NCBI RefSeq assembly: GCF_002563675.1
Contig: NZ_PDJC01000001.1
Location: 1,488,001 to 1,552,000 of the forward strand
Reading direction: 5' to 3'
From: Propionicimonas paludicola
GTDB lineage: Bacteria; Actinomycetota; Actinomycetes; Propionibacteriales; Propionibacteriaceae
DNA length: 64,000 nucleotides
A program made the position numbers and the translations under genes. A model generated the notes under the pieces. That model was given only the letters and a program-made list of their open reading frames with translations. It did no database searches and was not told where the DNA came from. Each line of letters starts with the position of its first letter. Position 1 is the first letter of the stretch. Below, one piece after another: positions 25,219 to 34,444 of the stretch.

Positions 25219-26548
25219 GCCCGAGCGTCGCCCCGAAGTGAAGCCCCCGATGCGCTGGCAGTTCCGCGAGCCGGACCGGCTGTGGCTGGACAACGGGATG
25301 CAGCTGCTGCTGGCTCACCGCGAAGGTCAGTACATCGCTTCGGTGGCCCTGCTGCTGGACAGTCCGCTGAGCCTGGAACCGTCCGGACGCCACGGGGTGG
25401 CCACCATCACCCAGCGCTGCGTCGACGAGGGCACCGTCTCTCACCCCGGCCCCGCCTTCAGTGAGGCGTTGGAGGACATCGGGGCGGAACTGTCCGGTGC
25501 GGCCGGCTTCTCGGCCACCGAGTTCTACCTGGACGTCCCGGTGGCCCGGCTGGACGAAGGCCTGGCCCTGCTGGCTGAGGCCGTGCGCGAGCCGCTGCTG
25601 GATCCCACCGACGTCCGGCGCCATCAGCAGCTCCGGCTGGCCGAGATCGAGCAGGCCGAGTCCAACTCGGCACATCGGGCGAACCTGTCGTTCCGGGCCG
25701 CCTGCATCCAGCGCCGCTTCCGCGCTGCCGAGGCTCCGGGCGGCGACCGCGAGCAGGTGGCGGCCATCGAGCCGTCCGACGTTGTCGAGTTCCACGCCCG
25801 CCACTACCGTCCCGAGGGCGCCACGCTGGTCATCTCCGGTGCTTTCGGACGCGACCTGCCGGCTCTGGCCGCCGACGCCTTCGGCGACTGGCTGCCCGAG
25901 CCCGGACCGGCCTTCCTGCACCAGACTCCGGCGCCGCGTCGTCCGCACTTGTGGCTGGTCGACCGACCCGGCTCGGTGCAGGCCGATCTGCGGCTGGGCG
26001 GCTTCGGCATCGACCGCAGCGATCCCCGCTGGGCCGACATCCAGGTCGGCACCCACGCGCTGGGCGGCGCCTTCCTGAGCCGGCTGAACAAGGTGCTACG
26101 CGAGGAGAAGGGCTTCACCTATGGCGTGCACCTGGTGAACACTCCCCTGCGCGACGGTGGCCTGATCTCCGTCCAGGGCTCGTTCCGCACAGAGGTGCTG
26201 CCCGAGGCTCTCGACCTGGCCCGGCGGCAGCTGGACGTGGTGTCGGCGCCGATCACCGTGGCCGAAGTGCAGGATGCGGTGAGCTTCACCAACGGGGTGG
26301 CCCCGCTGCGCTACTCCACGGCCCAGGCGGTCACCGAGCGGATCGCCCAACTGACCGCGGCCGGGGTGTCGGTGGACTTCGTCAACGCCAACGCGTACGC
26401 CATCACCCAGGTCACGCCCGAGTCGGCCACCGCAGCGCTGGCCGAGCTGCTCCCGCCCGATCAGCTGACCCTGGTCGTGGTCGGCGACGCCGACCGGCTG
26501 CACCAGCCCCTGGTGGAGGCCGGCTGGCCGGTCAGCGTGAAGGCCTGA
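25211..26548 (+). CDS. M16 family peptidase-like protein, non-catalytic partner
   Basis: A 445-residue M16 protein without the zinc motif: the equivalent place reads RHGVATITQRCVDEG. It keeps the R/Y substrate-binding region towards the C-terminus (EEKGFTYGVHLVN). In two-subunit M16B enzymes one chain carries the zinc site and the other the R/Y pair, and the active site forms between them, so this is likely the obligate partner of the preceding gene rather than a dead copy. It ends 1 nt before the convergent UPF0182 gene. Confidence 0.9.
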   Translation: MRRPERRPEVKPPMRWQFREPDRLWLDNGMQLLLAHREGQYIASVALLLDSPLSLEPSGRHGVATITQRCVDEGTVSHPGPAFSEALEDIGAELSGAAGFSATEFYLDVPVARLDEGLALLAEAVREPLLDPTDVRRHQQLRLAEIEQAESNSAHRANLSFRAACIQRRFRAAEAPGGDREQVAAIEPSDVVEFHARHYRPEGATLVISGAFGRDLPALAADAFGDWLPEPGPAFLHQTPAPRRPHLWLVDRPGSVQADLRLGGFGIDRSDPRWADIQVGTHALGGAFLSRLNKVLREEKGFTYGVHLVNTPLRDGGLISVQGSFRTEVLPEALDLARRQLDVVSAPITVAEVQDAVSFTNGVAPLRYSTAQAVTERIAQLTAAGVSVDFVNANAYAITQVTPESATAALAELLPPDQLTLVVVGDADRLHQPLVEAGWPVSVKA

Positions 26549-26549
26549 G

Positions 26550-29495
26550 CTATTTCTTGCCGAGCTTGACCAGCGCCTCTTCGACAGCCTTCTTGGCCAA
26601 CTCGACTTGGCGCTGATACTCGGCCAGGTCGCCGGACTTCAGCGCGGTCTCCGCGGCCTGGAAGGCCGTGTCGGCTCGCTGCATGGCAGCCTGCGCACCG
26701 GCCTGGTCCACCGGACCGCCGCCGGTCGGAGTGGACGTTGGCTGCGCAGACGGCGTCCCCGTCGGACTTGAGGTCGGACCCGTGGTCGGCGATGTCGTCG
26801 GCGACGTGGTCGGATCGGTGGTCGGCTGCTCGCCGGTGTTGGCACCGGCGTCCCCGGCGAAGACCTTGTCCAGCGCCTCCTGCAGGGTCTCCCCGATCCC
26901 GACCTGGTCGCCGAAACGAGCCGCAACGAAGCGCAGCACCGGGTACGAACCGACGCTGCCGGTACGGGTGGTGTAGATCGGCATCACGTACAGCAGGCCG
27001 CTACCCATTGGCAGGGTCAGCAGGTTGCCGTACTTGGCCTCGGCCGAACCCTGGTTCAGGTAGGAGCGCAGCAGTTCGGCGAAGCGCGGGTCGTTGGTCA
27101 TGGCGTTGAAGGTCTGGCCAGGGCCGTCCACCTGGACGGTGCCGGACATCCGCAGCACTCGCATCTTGCCGTAGTCGGGGCTGGTCGCCTCGGAGATCAC
27201 CGACAGGTAGGCGCTCAGGTTCGAGCGGGCATACGGGACGAACACCGCGGTCTGGCTGAACACCGCCGAGGTGTCGTTGGGCCACTTGATCGACAGGTAG
27301 TACGGCGGCTCAGCCACCCCAGTGGAGGCCGGGGAGCTCTGCCCGTTGCCGGTCGACCCACCCGACTGCGCCGGATCTGCCGGCACCTGCCACAGGTCGG
27401 AACCCTGGAACCAGGATGCCGGGTTGGTCATGTGGTAGCGGGCCAACACCTGGCGCTGCACCTTGAACAGGTCCTCCGGGTAACGCAGGTGCATCAGCAG
27501 GTCGGCGCTGATCGCGCTGCGCGGCTGCACCGTGCCCGGGAAGGCCTTCATGTAGGTCTGCAGGATCGGATCGGCCTCGTTCCAGGCGTACAGCGAGACG
27601 CTGCCGTCACTGGCGTCCACGACCGCCTTGACCGAGTTGCGCAGGTAGTTGACCTGCTCGTCCACCTGGCGCCCGGTGAGCGCAGAGGACGCGTCGGTGG
27701 TCGAATCCCGCAACGACTCCAGCTGGCTGTTCGGGTAGGTGGCACTGGTGGTGTAGCCGTCGACGATCCAGACCAGCCGTCCCGACACCACGGCAGGGTA
27801 GATGTTCGAATCCAGAGTCAGCCACGGGGCCACCTCGGCCACCCGCTGTTTGGGAGTGCGGTCGTAAAGGATCCTAGACGCCGAACCAACTCGGTCGGAC
27901 AGGATGATGTTCAGGTCGGCGAACTTGGCCGCGTACAGCATCCGGGTGAAGAAGTTGCCGATCGGCACCCCTCCGGTTCCGGTGTAGGTGTTGTAGGCCT
28001 CCGACCCGTTCGCGCCGCCGGCCGGGGTGTCCAGCTCGATCGGCGCCTGGCCGGGCTCGCGTCCGACGATCGCGAAGTTGTGGCTCTCCTCACCGAAGTA
28101 GATCCGGCCTTCGTAATCACCCAGCTGGCCGGTCGAGGGCAGATCGTGCTCGATCCAGACCGGGTCACCGCCGGCACTGCGCCGGTTGCCGTAGGCGGCC
28201 ACCAGCCCGTTGCCGTGGGTGTAGACGGTGTGGAGGTTGTTCCAGTTCTGGTCGACCCGGCTCAAGTCGAGTTCGCGGGCCGCGACCACCACATCGGTCT
28301 CGCGACCGTCGAGCTGGTAGCGGTCGACGTCGAGGGCGTCCGGGAAGCTGTAGTAGCCCTTGACCTGCTGAAGCTGATCGAAGGAGGACGAGACCACGGC
28401 CGGGTCGATCAGCCGGATCCCGGGCAGCGCCTCGGCATCCTCCTTCAGCTGGCCGGGGCTCACCTTCACCACGGCCGCATAGTCGGTGACCTTGGCGTCG
28501 GCGATGTCGAAGGCCTTCCGGGTGGCGTCGATGTTCGCCTGGATGTAGGTGCTCTCCTTGTCCGGCTCGTTCGGCTTGACCGTGAACGACTGGACGATGG
28601 CCGGGTAGATCAGGCCAAGGATCAAGCCCGACGCCAGCATCAGGATCAGGCCGACCATCGGCAGCGTCCATCGCTTCAGGAAGCCGTTGGCGAAGAACAG
28701 CCCGGCGCAGATGAAGGCGATGATGGCGATCACCAGTTTGGCGGTCAGCCGGGCATGATCGTCGGTGTACTGCATGCCGGTGAACAGGCTGCCCTGGGAC
28801 ACCAGCATCCCGTAGCGATCCAGCAGCTGCTGCACGCCGTACAGGGCCAGCAGGATGCCGGCCAGGATCGACAGGTGCAGCCGGGCGGCGCGTCCGTCCA
28901 CGCCGCGGGTACGGCCGCGTCCGGTGACGATGCCACCGACCGCGAAGTGCACCAGCAAGGCCGCGATCGCGCCGAAGAAGACGGCACCCATTCCGAAGGC
29001 GAGCAGCTGGGTGTAGACCGGGTAGTCGAAGACGTAGAAGCTGGCGTCCAGCCCGAAGTAGGGATCGGCGTTGCCGAACGGCGTCCGATTCCACCAGGCC
29101 AGCCAGACCAGCGGGTCGCCGGACGCGGACAGACCCGCGATCACTCCCATGGCGACCGCCGGCACCCCGATGCTGAGCCAGGGGTTCAGTTCGAACAGAT
29201 CCCGGTAGCGATCAAGGATGGCGCTCTGACCGGTCCGGCGAGCCAGCGGACGAGCCCGGAAGGCCAGCCACATGTTCAGCCCGACCACCAGCGCCATCAG
29301 GGCGAAGAAGGTCACGAACAGCAACACCTGAGTGAGCAACTGAACGTCGAACACCACCGGCATACCCAGCGAATCGAACCAGAGCTTGCGCGTCCACAGC
29401 TCGGTGAACACCGAGCCCACGATCACCAGTCCGAGCAGGATGGCGATGGTCGGTAACCATCGCTTGTTTAGTCCGGCTACGGCATTCGAGCTCAT
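26550..29495 (-). CDS. UPF0182 large membrane protein
   Basis: A 981-residue protein. About seven transmembrane helices lie in the first 310 residues, followed by a large extracytoplasmic region with UPF0182 features (DIADAKVTDYAAVVKV, RIYFGEESHNFAIVG, LRYPEDLFKVQRQVLARYHM). Near the C-terminus sits a low-complexity Thr/Pro/Ser linker (about residues 890-935) and a short helical end rich in Ala and Lys. The family is widespread in actinobacteria and lacks an assigned biochemical role. The order here, next to a PDZ/Lon-like protease, matches that in mycobacteria (Rv3193c-Rv3194c, from memory). Confidence 0.92.
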   Translation of the reverse strand: MSSNAVAGLNKRWLPTIAILLGLVIVGSVFTELWTRKLWFDSLGMPVVFDVQLLTQVLLFVTFFALMALVVGLNMWLAFRARPLARRTGQSAILDRYRDLFELNPWLSIGVPAVAMGVIAGLSASGDPLVWLAWWNRTPFGNADPYFGLDASFYVFDYPVYTQLLAFGMGAVFFGAIAALLVHFAVGGIVTGRGRTRGVDGRAARLHLSILAGILLALYGVQQLLDRYGMLVSQGSLFTGMQYTDDHARLTAKLVIAIIAFICAGLFFANGFLKRWTLPMVGLILMLASGLILGLIYPAIVQSFTVKPNEPDKESTYIQANIDATRKAFDIADAKVTDYAAVVKVSPGQLKEDAEALPGIRLIDPAVVSSSFDQLQQVKGYYSFPDALDVDRYQLDGRETDVVVAARELDLSRVDQNWNNLHTVYTHGNGLVAAYGNRRSAGGDPVWIEHDLPSTGQLGDYEGRIYFGEESHNFAIVGREPGQAPIELDTPAGGANGSEAYNTYTGTGGVPIGNFFTRMLYAAKFADLNIILSDRVGSASRILYDRTPKQRVAEVAPWLTLDSNIYPAVVSGRLVWIVDGYTTSATYPNSQLESLRDSTTDASSALTGRQVDEQVNYLRNSVKAVVDASDGSVSLYAWNEADPILQTYMKAFPGTVQPRSAISADLLMHLRYPEDLFKVQRQVLARYHMTNPASWFQGSDLWQVPADPAQSGGSTGNGQSSPASTGVAEPPYYLSIKWPNDTSAVFSQTAVFVPYARSNLSAYLSVISEATSPDYGKMRVLRMSGTVQVDGPGQTFNAMTNDPRFAELLRSYLNQGSAEAKYGNLLTLPMGSGLLYVMPIYTTRTGSVGSYPVLRFVAARFGDQVGIGETLQEALDKVFAGDAGANTGEQPTTDPTTSPTTSPTTGPTSSPTGTPSAQPTSTPTGGGPVDQAGAQAAMQRADTAFQAAETALKSGDLAEYQRQVELAKKAVEEALVKLGKK

Positions 29496-29541
29496 CTGGT
29501 CTCCTCATCCGGCACGGCGGTGGCCGGCTCGTCTGTCGTTG

Positions 29542-30048
29542 TCACTCCAATGTATGCGATAGCGCATCAGCCAGCGCCGGGACCAACTCGGCACCCTCCA
29601 GCAGCTCTTGCTCGTCCGAGCGCAGCCGGGCCACCGCATGCCGGGTGCCGTCCCTGGTCACACCGACTACGACTCGCAGGTCGAGCCGGTCGGGATGCTC
29701 GGCCACCACTCGAGCCGCCTGGGCCGGGTCGTCGGGCAGCTCGGCCTCGGATCCGGCGGGCAGGAACGCCCGCTCCAAAGCCAGCACGCAGCCGCTCACC
29801 GAGGGCGGCCAGACCAGCCGGGCCAGGGTCTCACCCAGGTCGTCCCCGGCGTGGAAGTCGTCCTGCTCGATGGAGGTGAATCCGTCCGGGTTCGCGGCAG
29901 CGAACTGCGCAGCCAGGGACGGCTCGGCAGCCACGAACTCCCTGGTCGGGACCAGGGCAAAGATCCGAGCCGGCTGGTCCCAGCCGGAGCGCCCCACATG
30001 GCGCTCCACCTCGATCAGCGCGGCAACCAAAGCGTCGTTCACTCGCAC
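29542..30048 (-). CDS. PPA1309-family protein
   Basis: A 168-residue acidic soluble protein with the signature order of this actinobacterial family: ALIEVERHVGRSGWDQPARIFALV, FTSIEQDDF and LARLVWPPSVSGCVLALER. The rest includes HPDRLDLRVVVGVTRDG and a helical C-terminus. No function is known to me. Its start overlaps the end of the PDZ/Lon-like protease gene by 10 nt, so both are translated from one message. Family name recalled, not searched. Confidence 0.75.
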   Translation of the reverse strand: MRVNDALVAALIEVERHVGRSGWDQPARIFALVPTREFVAAEPSLAAQFAAANPDGFTSIEQDDFHAGDDLGETLARLVWPPSVSGCVLALERAFLPAGSEAELPDDPAQAARVVAEHPDRLDLRVVVGVTRDGTRHAVARLRSDEQELLEGAELVPALADALSHTLE

Positions 30049-31085
30049 CCCGTTACTGTTCCCGTCGGCCCCACACCGCCGCCTTGCAGCGCCGAGACCG
30101 CATCACCCAGGTTGTCCACCGCGACCACCGAGATCGTGTCCGGGATCGCGCCCAGATCGACACAGTTCGCCCGCGGCGCCAAGAAGATCTTCGACTGATC
30201 GCGAGCGGCCGCAGCCAGCTTCTCCTGGATCCCGCCGATCGCGCCGACCCGGCCCTCGGCGTCCACCGTTCCGGTACCGGCGATATCCCGCCCGGCGATC
30301 AGGTCCTGATCACTGAGCATGGAGTAGATCGCGATCGAGAACATCAGGCCGGCGCTGGAGCCGCCGATGTTCTGGTCGACGGCGAAGGTGACCTTCGGCG
30401 CGTAGCTGTAGCCGGTGGCCAGCTTGACTCCGATGATCGGCTCCTTCGGGGCCGCCTCGGTGGCCCGGGTCACGATCGTGGAGTGCTTGCGCTGGCCGTC
30501 GCGGAAGTAGGTGATGGTCACCGGTTCGCCGACATTGCGATCCCGCACGGCTTCGGTGACGTTCTCCTTGCTCTCGACATGGCGATTGTCGACCGACTCG
30601 ATCAAGTCGCCGGGCTTGAGAATGCCGTTCGCGGGCCCGGAGTTCAGCACGGCCGCGATCATCGGCATCTCGGTGACCGGCACCCGGGCCGCCCGCAGGG
30701 CCGCCACCACCGCGGTGGTCTGCGAGTCGGTCATCAACTCGGCTTCTTGGGAGGTCAAGTCGGCGTCCGAGACTCCCGGGCGGTAGACCACGTCGCGCGG
30801 CAGCACCTCACGCGAGGGCAGCCAGTAGGAGATCAGCGCCTCCGGCAGGCTCAGCACCCCTCCGGGCGAGGTCACCGCCACCGTGGTCAGCCGCAGCTTG
30901 CCGCTGGGATGCCGGGTGGGTATGCCGGTGATCGAGATCGCATCCTTGCCGTCCACCTGGCCGAGCAGGTCGTGAGTGGCGCCGGGCGCCCAGGTCACGT
31001 ACGGCACCGGAACCAGCGCGATGACAGCGGCCAGCAGGACGAAAAGGATCGCCGACAGCGTCGCCGTCCAGGTCTGCCTGGTCAT
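30039..31085 (-). CDS. PDZ and Lon-like (S16) secreted protease, YlbL type
   Basis: A 348-residue protein from ATG 31083-31085. One N-terminal membrane helix (ATLSAILFVLLAAVIALVPV) anchors it; the PDZ domain follows with GILKPGDLIESVDNRHV. The C-terminal Lon-type domain has the catalytic Ser in GGSSAGLMFS and Lys in GIQEKLAAAA, the Ser-Lys dyad of S16 peptidases. Together this is the YlbL/Rv3194c family of membrane-anchored proteases acting outside the cytoplasm, probably in quality control. The gene is divergent from the Zincin_2 gene, 128 nt away. Confidence 0.9.
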   Translation of the reverse strand: MTRQTWTATLSAILFVLLAAVIALVPVPYVTWAPGATHDLLGQVDGKDAISITGIPTRHPSGKLRLTTVAVTSPGGVLSLPEALISYWLPSREVLPRDVVYRPGVSDADLTSQEAELMTDSQTTAVVAALRAARVPVTEMPMIAAVLNSGPANGILKPGDLIESVDNRHVESKENVTEAVRDRNVGEPVTITYFRDGQRKHSTIVTRATEAAPKEPIIGVKLATGYSYAPKVTFAVDQNIGGSSAGLMFSIAIYSMLSDQDLIAGRDIAGTGTVDAEGRVGAIGGIQEKLAAAARDQSKIFLAPRANCVDLGAIPDTISVVAVDNLGDAVSALQGGGVGPTGTVTGCE

Positions 31086-31213
31086 CAATCCCCTCGCAAA
31101 TGCTCCGGCCACGGCGGATGCCCGCGGCCCGTCCTCGAAACCCTACCCGCTCGTGGCCCGCGAAAGCTTGTTGGCGGGGAGAGAATGGAGACTCGATCCA
31201 CCGAGGAGATGAC

Positions 31214-32518
31214 ATGACCGAGCCGGGCAGTCCGGACGACGACGCGCTGCTGCGCTTCCTGGCCCAGTTCGGGATCACCCCCGGCGCTGATGGACAGCTC
31301 GACCCTGCCCAGCTGATGGCGCGGATGCAGCAGTTGATGACGTCGTTCTCGACCCAGTTGGCCGGCTTCGGCAATGCCGATCCGGCCAGCGGAATGAACT
31401 GGGGATTCGCTCGCGACATCGCCAAGCGCACGGCCGGCTCGTCCGGCCTGGATCTGGAGCCGGACGCCGCTCTGCTCGCCCGGCTGAAGGACGCAGTCGG
31501 ACTGGCCGACCTGTGGCTGGACGAGGAGATCGCCTTCCCGCGGCTGACCAGTGCACCGAGTGCCTGGACCCGACAGGCCTGGGTGGATCACACCTTCGAC
31601 GCTTGGCAGGAGCTGCTGCGTCCGGTGGTGACCCAGCTGTCCCGGGCGCTGCGTGAACTCGTGGACGCTGAGGTCCCCGGCTTGGAGCACATGTTGCGCC
31701 TCTCGGTGGCCGGGATGTTCGCCGGCCAGGTCGGCCAGGCGCTGGGCCAACTGGCCGGACAGGTGGTCTCGGTGGGCGACATCGGGCTCCCGCTGACCGC
31801 CCGCCCGCAGGTGGCGATCCTGCCGACCAACCTGGCCGCCTTCGGCGAAGGTCTGGAGCAGTCCGAAGCCGATCTGCTGCTGTACTGGGCGATCCGCGAG
31901 ACCGCGCGTCAGCGACTCTTCGGAGCGGTCGGCTGGCTGGGCCCGCAGCTGCTGGCCCTGGTCGATCACTACGCCCGGGAGATCAGCGTCGACGGTGCCG
32001 CCCTGGAGCAGGCCATCGAGAGCCGACTGGGCTCGGTGAACTCACCCGAAGAGCTGGAAGCTGCCGGTCAGGCGCTGGCCGGCAGCCTGTTCGCCCCGCT
32101 GACCAGCGAGGCCCAGCGTGAGGTGCTCGGTCGGCTGGAGACCCTGCTGGCCCTGATCGAGGGCTGGGTGGACGAAGTGGTGGCCCAGGTGGCCGGAGCC
32201 CGGATGCCCGCCGCGGCACCGCTCACCGAGACCTTGCGGCGCCGCAGGGCGACCGGTGGCCCGGCCGAGTCGGCGCTGAAGACCCTGTTCGGGCTGGAGC
32301 TGCGGCCCCGCCGCACCCGAGACGCCGCCAATCTGTGGGCGGCATTGCGGGCCAAGCAGGGAAGCGCGGCGCGAGACGCTGTCTGGCAACACCCGGATCT
32401 GGTGCCCACGGCGGCCGACCTGGACGACCCGCTGGGCTTCCAGCCGTCCGCCACGCCGAGCGACGCGCTGGACGAGGAACTGGCCCGGCTGCTCGACGAG
32501 AGCGACGATCAGGAGTAG
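31214..32518 (+). CDS. Zincin-like protein (PF10103/DUF2342 family), zinc site doubtful
   Basis: A 434-residue soluble protein. ATG 31214 has an AGGAG site 7-8 nt upstream. Family features are a DALLRFLAQFG start, GSSGLDLEPD, and the helices LLYWAIRETARQRLFGAVGWLG and ALVDHYAREI. Annotations of this family call it zinc-dependent metalloprotease, but I see no HExxH here. The segment RETARQRLF has Arg where I remember a His in relatives (AAHQRLF-like). It may be a degenerate or non-peptidase member. Its 3' end overlaps the convergent YgjP-like gene by 10 nt. Confidence 0.85.
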   Translation: MTEPGSPDDDALLRFLAQFGITPGADGQLDPAQLMARMQQLMTSFSTQLAGFGNADPASGMNWGFARDIAKRTAGSSGLDLEPDAALLARLKDAVGLADLWLDEEIAFPRLTSAPSAWTRQAWVDHTFDAWQELLRPVVTQLSRALRELVDAEVPGLEHMLRLSVAGMFAGQVGQALGQLAGQVVSVGDIGLPLTARPQVAILPTNLAAFGEGLEQSEADLLLYWAIRETARQRLFGAVGWLGPQLLALVDHYAREISVDGAALEQAIESRLGSVNSPEELEAAGQALAGSLFAPLTSEAQREVLGRLETLLALIEGWVDEVVAQVAGARMPAAAPLTETLRRRRATGGPAESALKTLFGLELRPRRTRDAANLWAALRAKQGSAARDAVWQHPDLVPTAADLDDPLGFQPSATPSDALDEELARLLDESDDQE

Positions 32519-33069
32519 TCGTCCTCGGCGTCCGGGGTCTCGGACTCCCCCATCCCGGCTCCGTGTTGGTAGCCGAGCAGGTAGGCCTTGGCCCGGTCCC
32601 GGTCCGGGTAGCCGGACAGCAGCCGATGGAACTCGGCGGAGTGGTTCGGCTGGTGCAGATGGGCCAGCTCGTGCAGCAGCACATAGTCACTGACCCACGA
32701 CGGCATGGTCTGCAGCCGCGCGGACAGCCGAATCTCGCCTGACCAGGCCGAACAGGAACCCCAGCGGTGCTGCTGACGGCTGCTCCAGGTCACCGAGAAA
32801 CCGGGTGGATCCTCTCCGGTCAGCGGCCGCAGGTAGCGGCGATACAGCTCCAGAGCGCGCCGGTTGAGCTCATCGGGAGCCTGCGGCAATCCCCTCTTCG
32901 CCTCGCGGCGCAGGAAGCGCTGCACCAGCGGCGGAATCAGTTCGTTCTGCTCCCGAGCCGAGATCCGCTCCGGCACCACGGCGACCAACCGTCCGCCCTC
33001 ACGGAAGACGGTGAGCGTGCGGGTGCGGCGTCGGCTGCGACGCACCTCAATCGGCTCCTGACCAGTCAC
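32509..33069 (-). CDS. YgjP-like metallopeptidase (M48-related, DUF45)
   Basis: A 186-residue protein with GTG 33067-33069 taken as start (alternatives 33078 and 33093). The zinc motif HELAHLHQPNHSAEFHRLL is complete (HExxH plus a downstream His). Upstream are RRSRRRTRTLTVFREGGRLV and SRQQHRWGSCSAWSGEIRLS, both diagnostic of the YgjP/WLM-like DUF45 family. These are intracellular zinc peptidases, often near type I restriction systems or SF1 helicases; the substrate is unknown. Confidence 0.9.
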   Translation of the reverse strand: MTGQEPIEVRRSRRRTRTLTVFREGGRLVAVVPERISAREQNELIPPLVQRFLRREAKRGLPQAPDELNRRALELYRRYLRPLTGEDPPGFSVTWSSRQQHRWGSCSAWSGEIRLSARLQTMPSWVSDYVLLHELAHLHQPNHSAEFHRLLSGYPDRDRAKAYLLGYQHGAGMGESETPDAEDDYS

Positions 33070-33308
33070 AGCACGCACCCTACGACACGGCAATGACAGC
33101 CCAGTTGACCACGACCTGAGCGGGCACTACGTTCTCTACCGAGGCCCCCAGGGGTGGTCGCTCGCAGGGGAAGGCAAGCGCACCGCTAACTGGGGGTTCT
33201 CCTTGCTCCCCGCCGTGGTAACCGTGCTGGCTGGCCACTCGGGCATAGACTCCAGCCAGCATTGAGCGCCGGCCCGGTTGTGGGTTGGCCGAACTACAGG
33301 AGGATTAC

Positions 33309-33470
33309 GTGGCTGAGGACACCTACACCGGATCGTTCTACTGCGTGAAGTGCAAGGACCACCGTGAGGCTCAGGGCGAGGTCGTCGTGAACGCCAAGGG
33401 CACCCGGATCGCCAAGGCGAAGTGCCCGGTCTGCAGCACCAATCTGACGCGGTTCCTGCCCAAGGCCTGA
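33309..33470 (+). CDS. DUF5679 small zinc-ribbon protein
   Basis: A 53-residue protein from GTG 33309, which has a strong AGGAGG site about 6 nt upstream. Two Cys pairs (YCVKCKDH and KCPVCSTN) form a zinc ribbon. A typical actinobacterial family with no assigned role. The strong site and following terminator mark a compact monocistronic gene that may be highly expressed. Confidence 0.9.
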   Translation: MAEDTYTGSFYCVKCKDHREAQGEVVVNAKGTRIAKAKCPVCSTNLTRFLPKA

Positions 33471-33477
33471 ACCACTT

Positions 33478-33511
33478 GCGAAACGCCGGCCCCTGGTGGC
33501 CGGCGTTTCGC
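33478..33511 (+). terminator. Hairpin terminator after the DUF5679 gene
   Basis: A 14-bp perfect stem, GCGAAACGCCGGCC at 33478-33491 pairing with 33498-33511, with a 6-nt loop. It begins 7 nt after the stop codon. No long T run follows. Confidence 0.7.
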
Positions 33512-33607
33512 GTTAGCTGAGCCGGACGGTGTTGTCCGGATCGGCGTGATGTTGTCGGTTCGTTGAAGCCGTCCGAACCGAGCGTGCAGCGCACCAGACT
33601 GTGCGCC

Positions 33608-34444
33608 ATGAGCAACCCCACCGGCCGACTGCTGCAGGCGGTCCGGCCCCTGACCGGCGTGTGGCGCGGTGAGCAGTCGCTGCAGGTCGGAGTGGGTCCA
33701 ACGGCGGTGATTCTTGAGCCCGTCCCGTCCGATGTCTTCGGTGTGCTCGGGATGCTCAGCCAACCGCACAGCATCGACCAACTCGCCGAGCTCTGCCCTG
33801 AGCTCGGCCGAGACTGGCTGGAATGGGTGGTCGACCGGCTGACCGAGTCCGGCCTGGTCCGTCCCTGGCGAGCCGAGTCGGTGCGTCCGGTGGTGGTCTG
33901 GGGCAGCGGGCCACTGGCCGAGCGCGTCCATGCGGCCCTGCAGCGCGCCGAACTGCACCCACTCCCGCTGGGCCAACGCGGCTGGACGGGTGCCGGTCAG
34001 CCGCTGATCGTGCTGGCCGGCCGGACCGCCGAGCCCGACCGGTGGCTCACCGACCGACTCCTGGAGGCCGGACGGGCGGCCCTGGTGGTCCGCGCCGCGC
34101 CCGACCACGGCACCATCGGCCCGTTCATCGAGCCGCCACACACCCCCTGCCTGCGCTGCCTGGATCTGCGCCGCAGCGACCTCGACCCACAATGGCCCCG
34201 ACTGCTCGCCCAGCTGTGCCGGACTCCGGTCAGCCCGGATCCGCGAGTGCGGGAATGGCTCGCCGGCGAAGCGGTCGCCGAGGTCTCCCGCTGGCAGGCC
34301 GGCGAGGCACCGGAACTGGCCGGACGGACCCTCGAACTCAGCCTCCCCGGCTTCACCCGGGCCACCACCGGCTGGCCGGCGGATCCGGACTGCCGCTGTC
34401 GGCAGCCTCGGCATGCGGAGCTCCTTGGCACACTGGCAGGGTGA
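33608..34444 (+). CDS. ThiF/TOMM-leader-binding-like protein
   Basis: A 278-residue protein, ATG 33608 (MSNPTGRLLQAVRPL). The N-terminus (VILEPVPSDVFGVLGMLSQP) resembles a winged-helix peptide-clasp as in E1-like cyclodehydratase partner proteins. The central part is a Rossmann-like half (PVVVWGSGPLAERV), and TPCLRCLDLRRSDLD with the later DCRCRQP provides Cys pairs for a zinc site. Such proteins are annotated as TOMM precursor leader peptide-binding. No precursor peptide or YcaO gene is visible here, and the corresponding mycobacterial gene sits next to an ABC1 kinase as here, so a role unrelated to RiPP is more likely. Its end overlaps the kinase start by 4 nt. Confidence 0.7.
   Translation: MSNPTGRLLQAVRPLTGVWRGEQSLQVGVGPTAVILEPVPSDVFGVLGMLSQPHSIDQLAELCPELGRDWLEWVVDRLTESGLVRPWRAESVRPVVVWGSGPLAERVHAALQRAELHPLPLGQRGWTGAGQPLIVLAGRTAEPDRWLTDRLLEAGRAALVVRAAPDHGTIGPFIEPPHTPCLRCLDLRRSDLDPQWPRLLAQLCRTPVSPDPRVREWLAGEAVAEVSRWQAGEAPELAGRTLELSLPGFTRATTGWPADPDCRCRQPRHAELLGTLAG

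Noticed and set aside
33080-33262. 60-codon minus-strand frame upstream of the DUF5679 gene
   Set aside because: No ribosome-binding site or recognisable protein features; the region more likely holds the promoter of the DUF5679 gene.
33608-34444. A TOMM (thiazole/oxazole peptide) biosynthetic cluster
   Set aside because: Only the leader-binding-like protein is present; no YcaO, dehydrogenase or precursor peptide was seen, and the neighbours are core genes.
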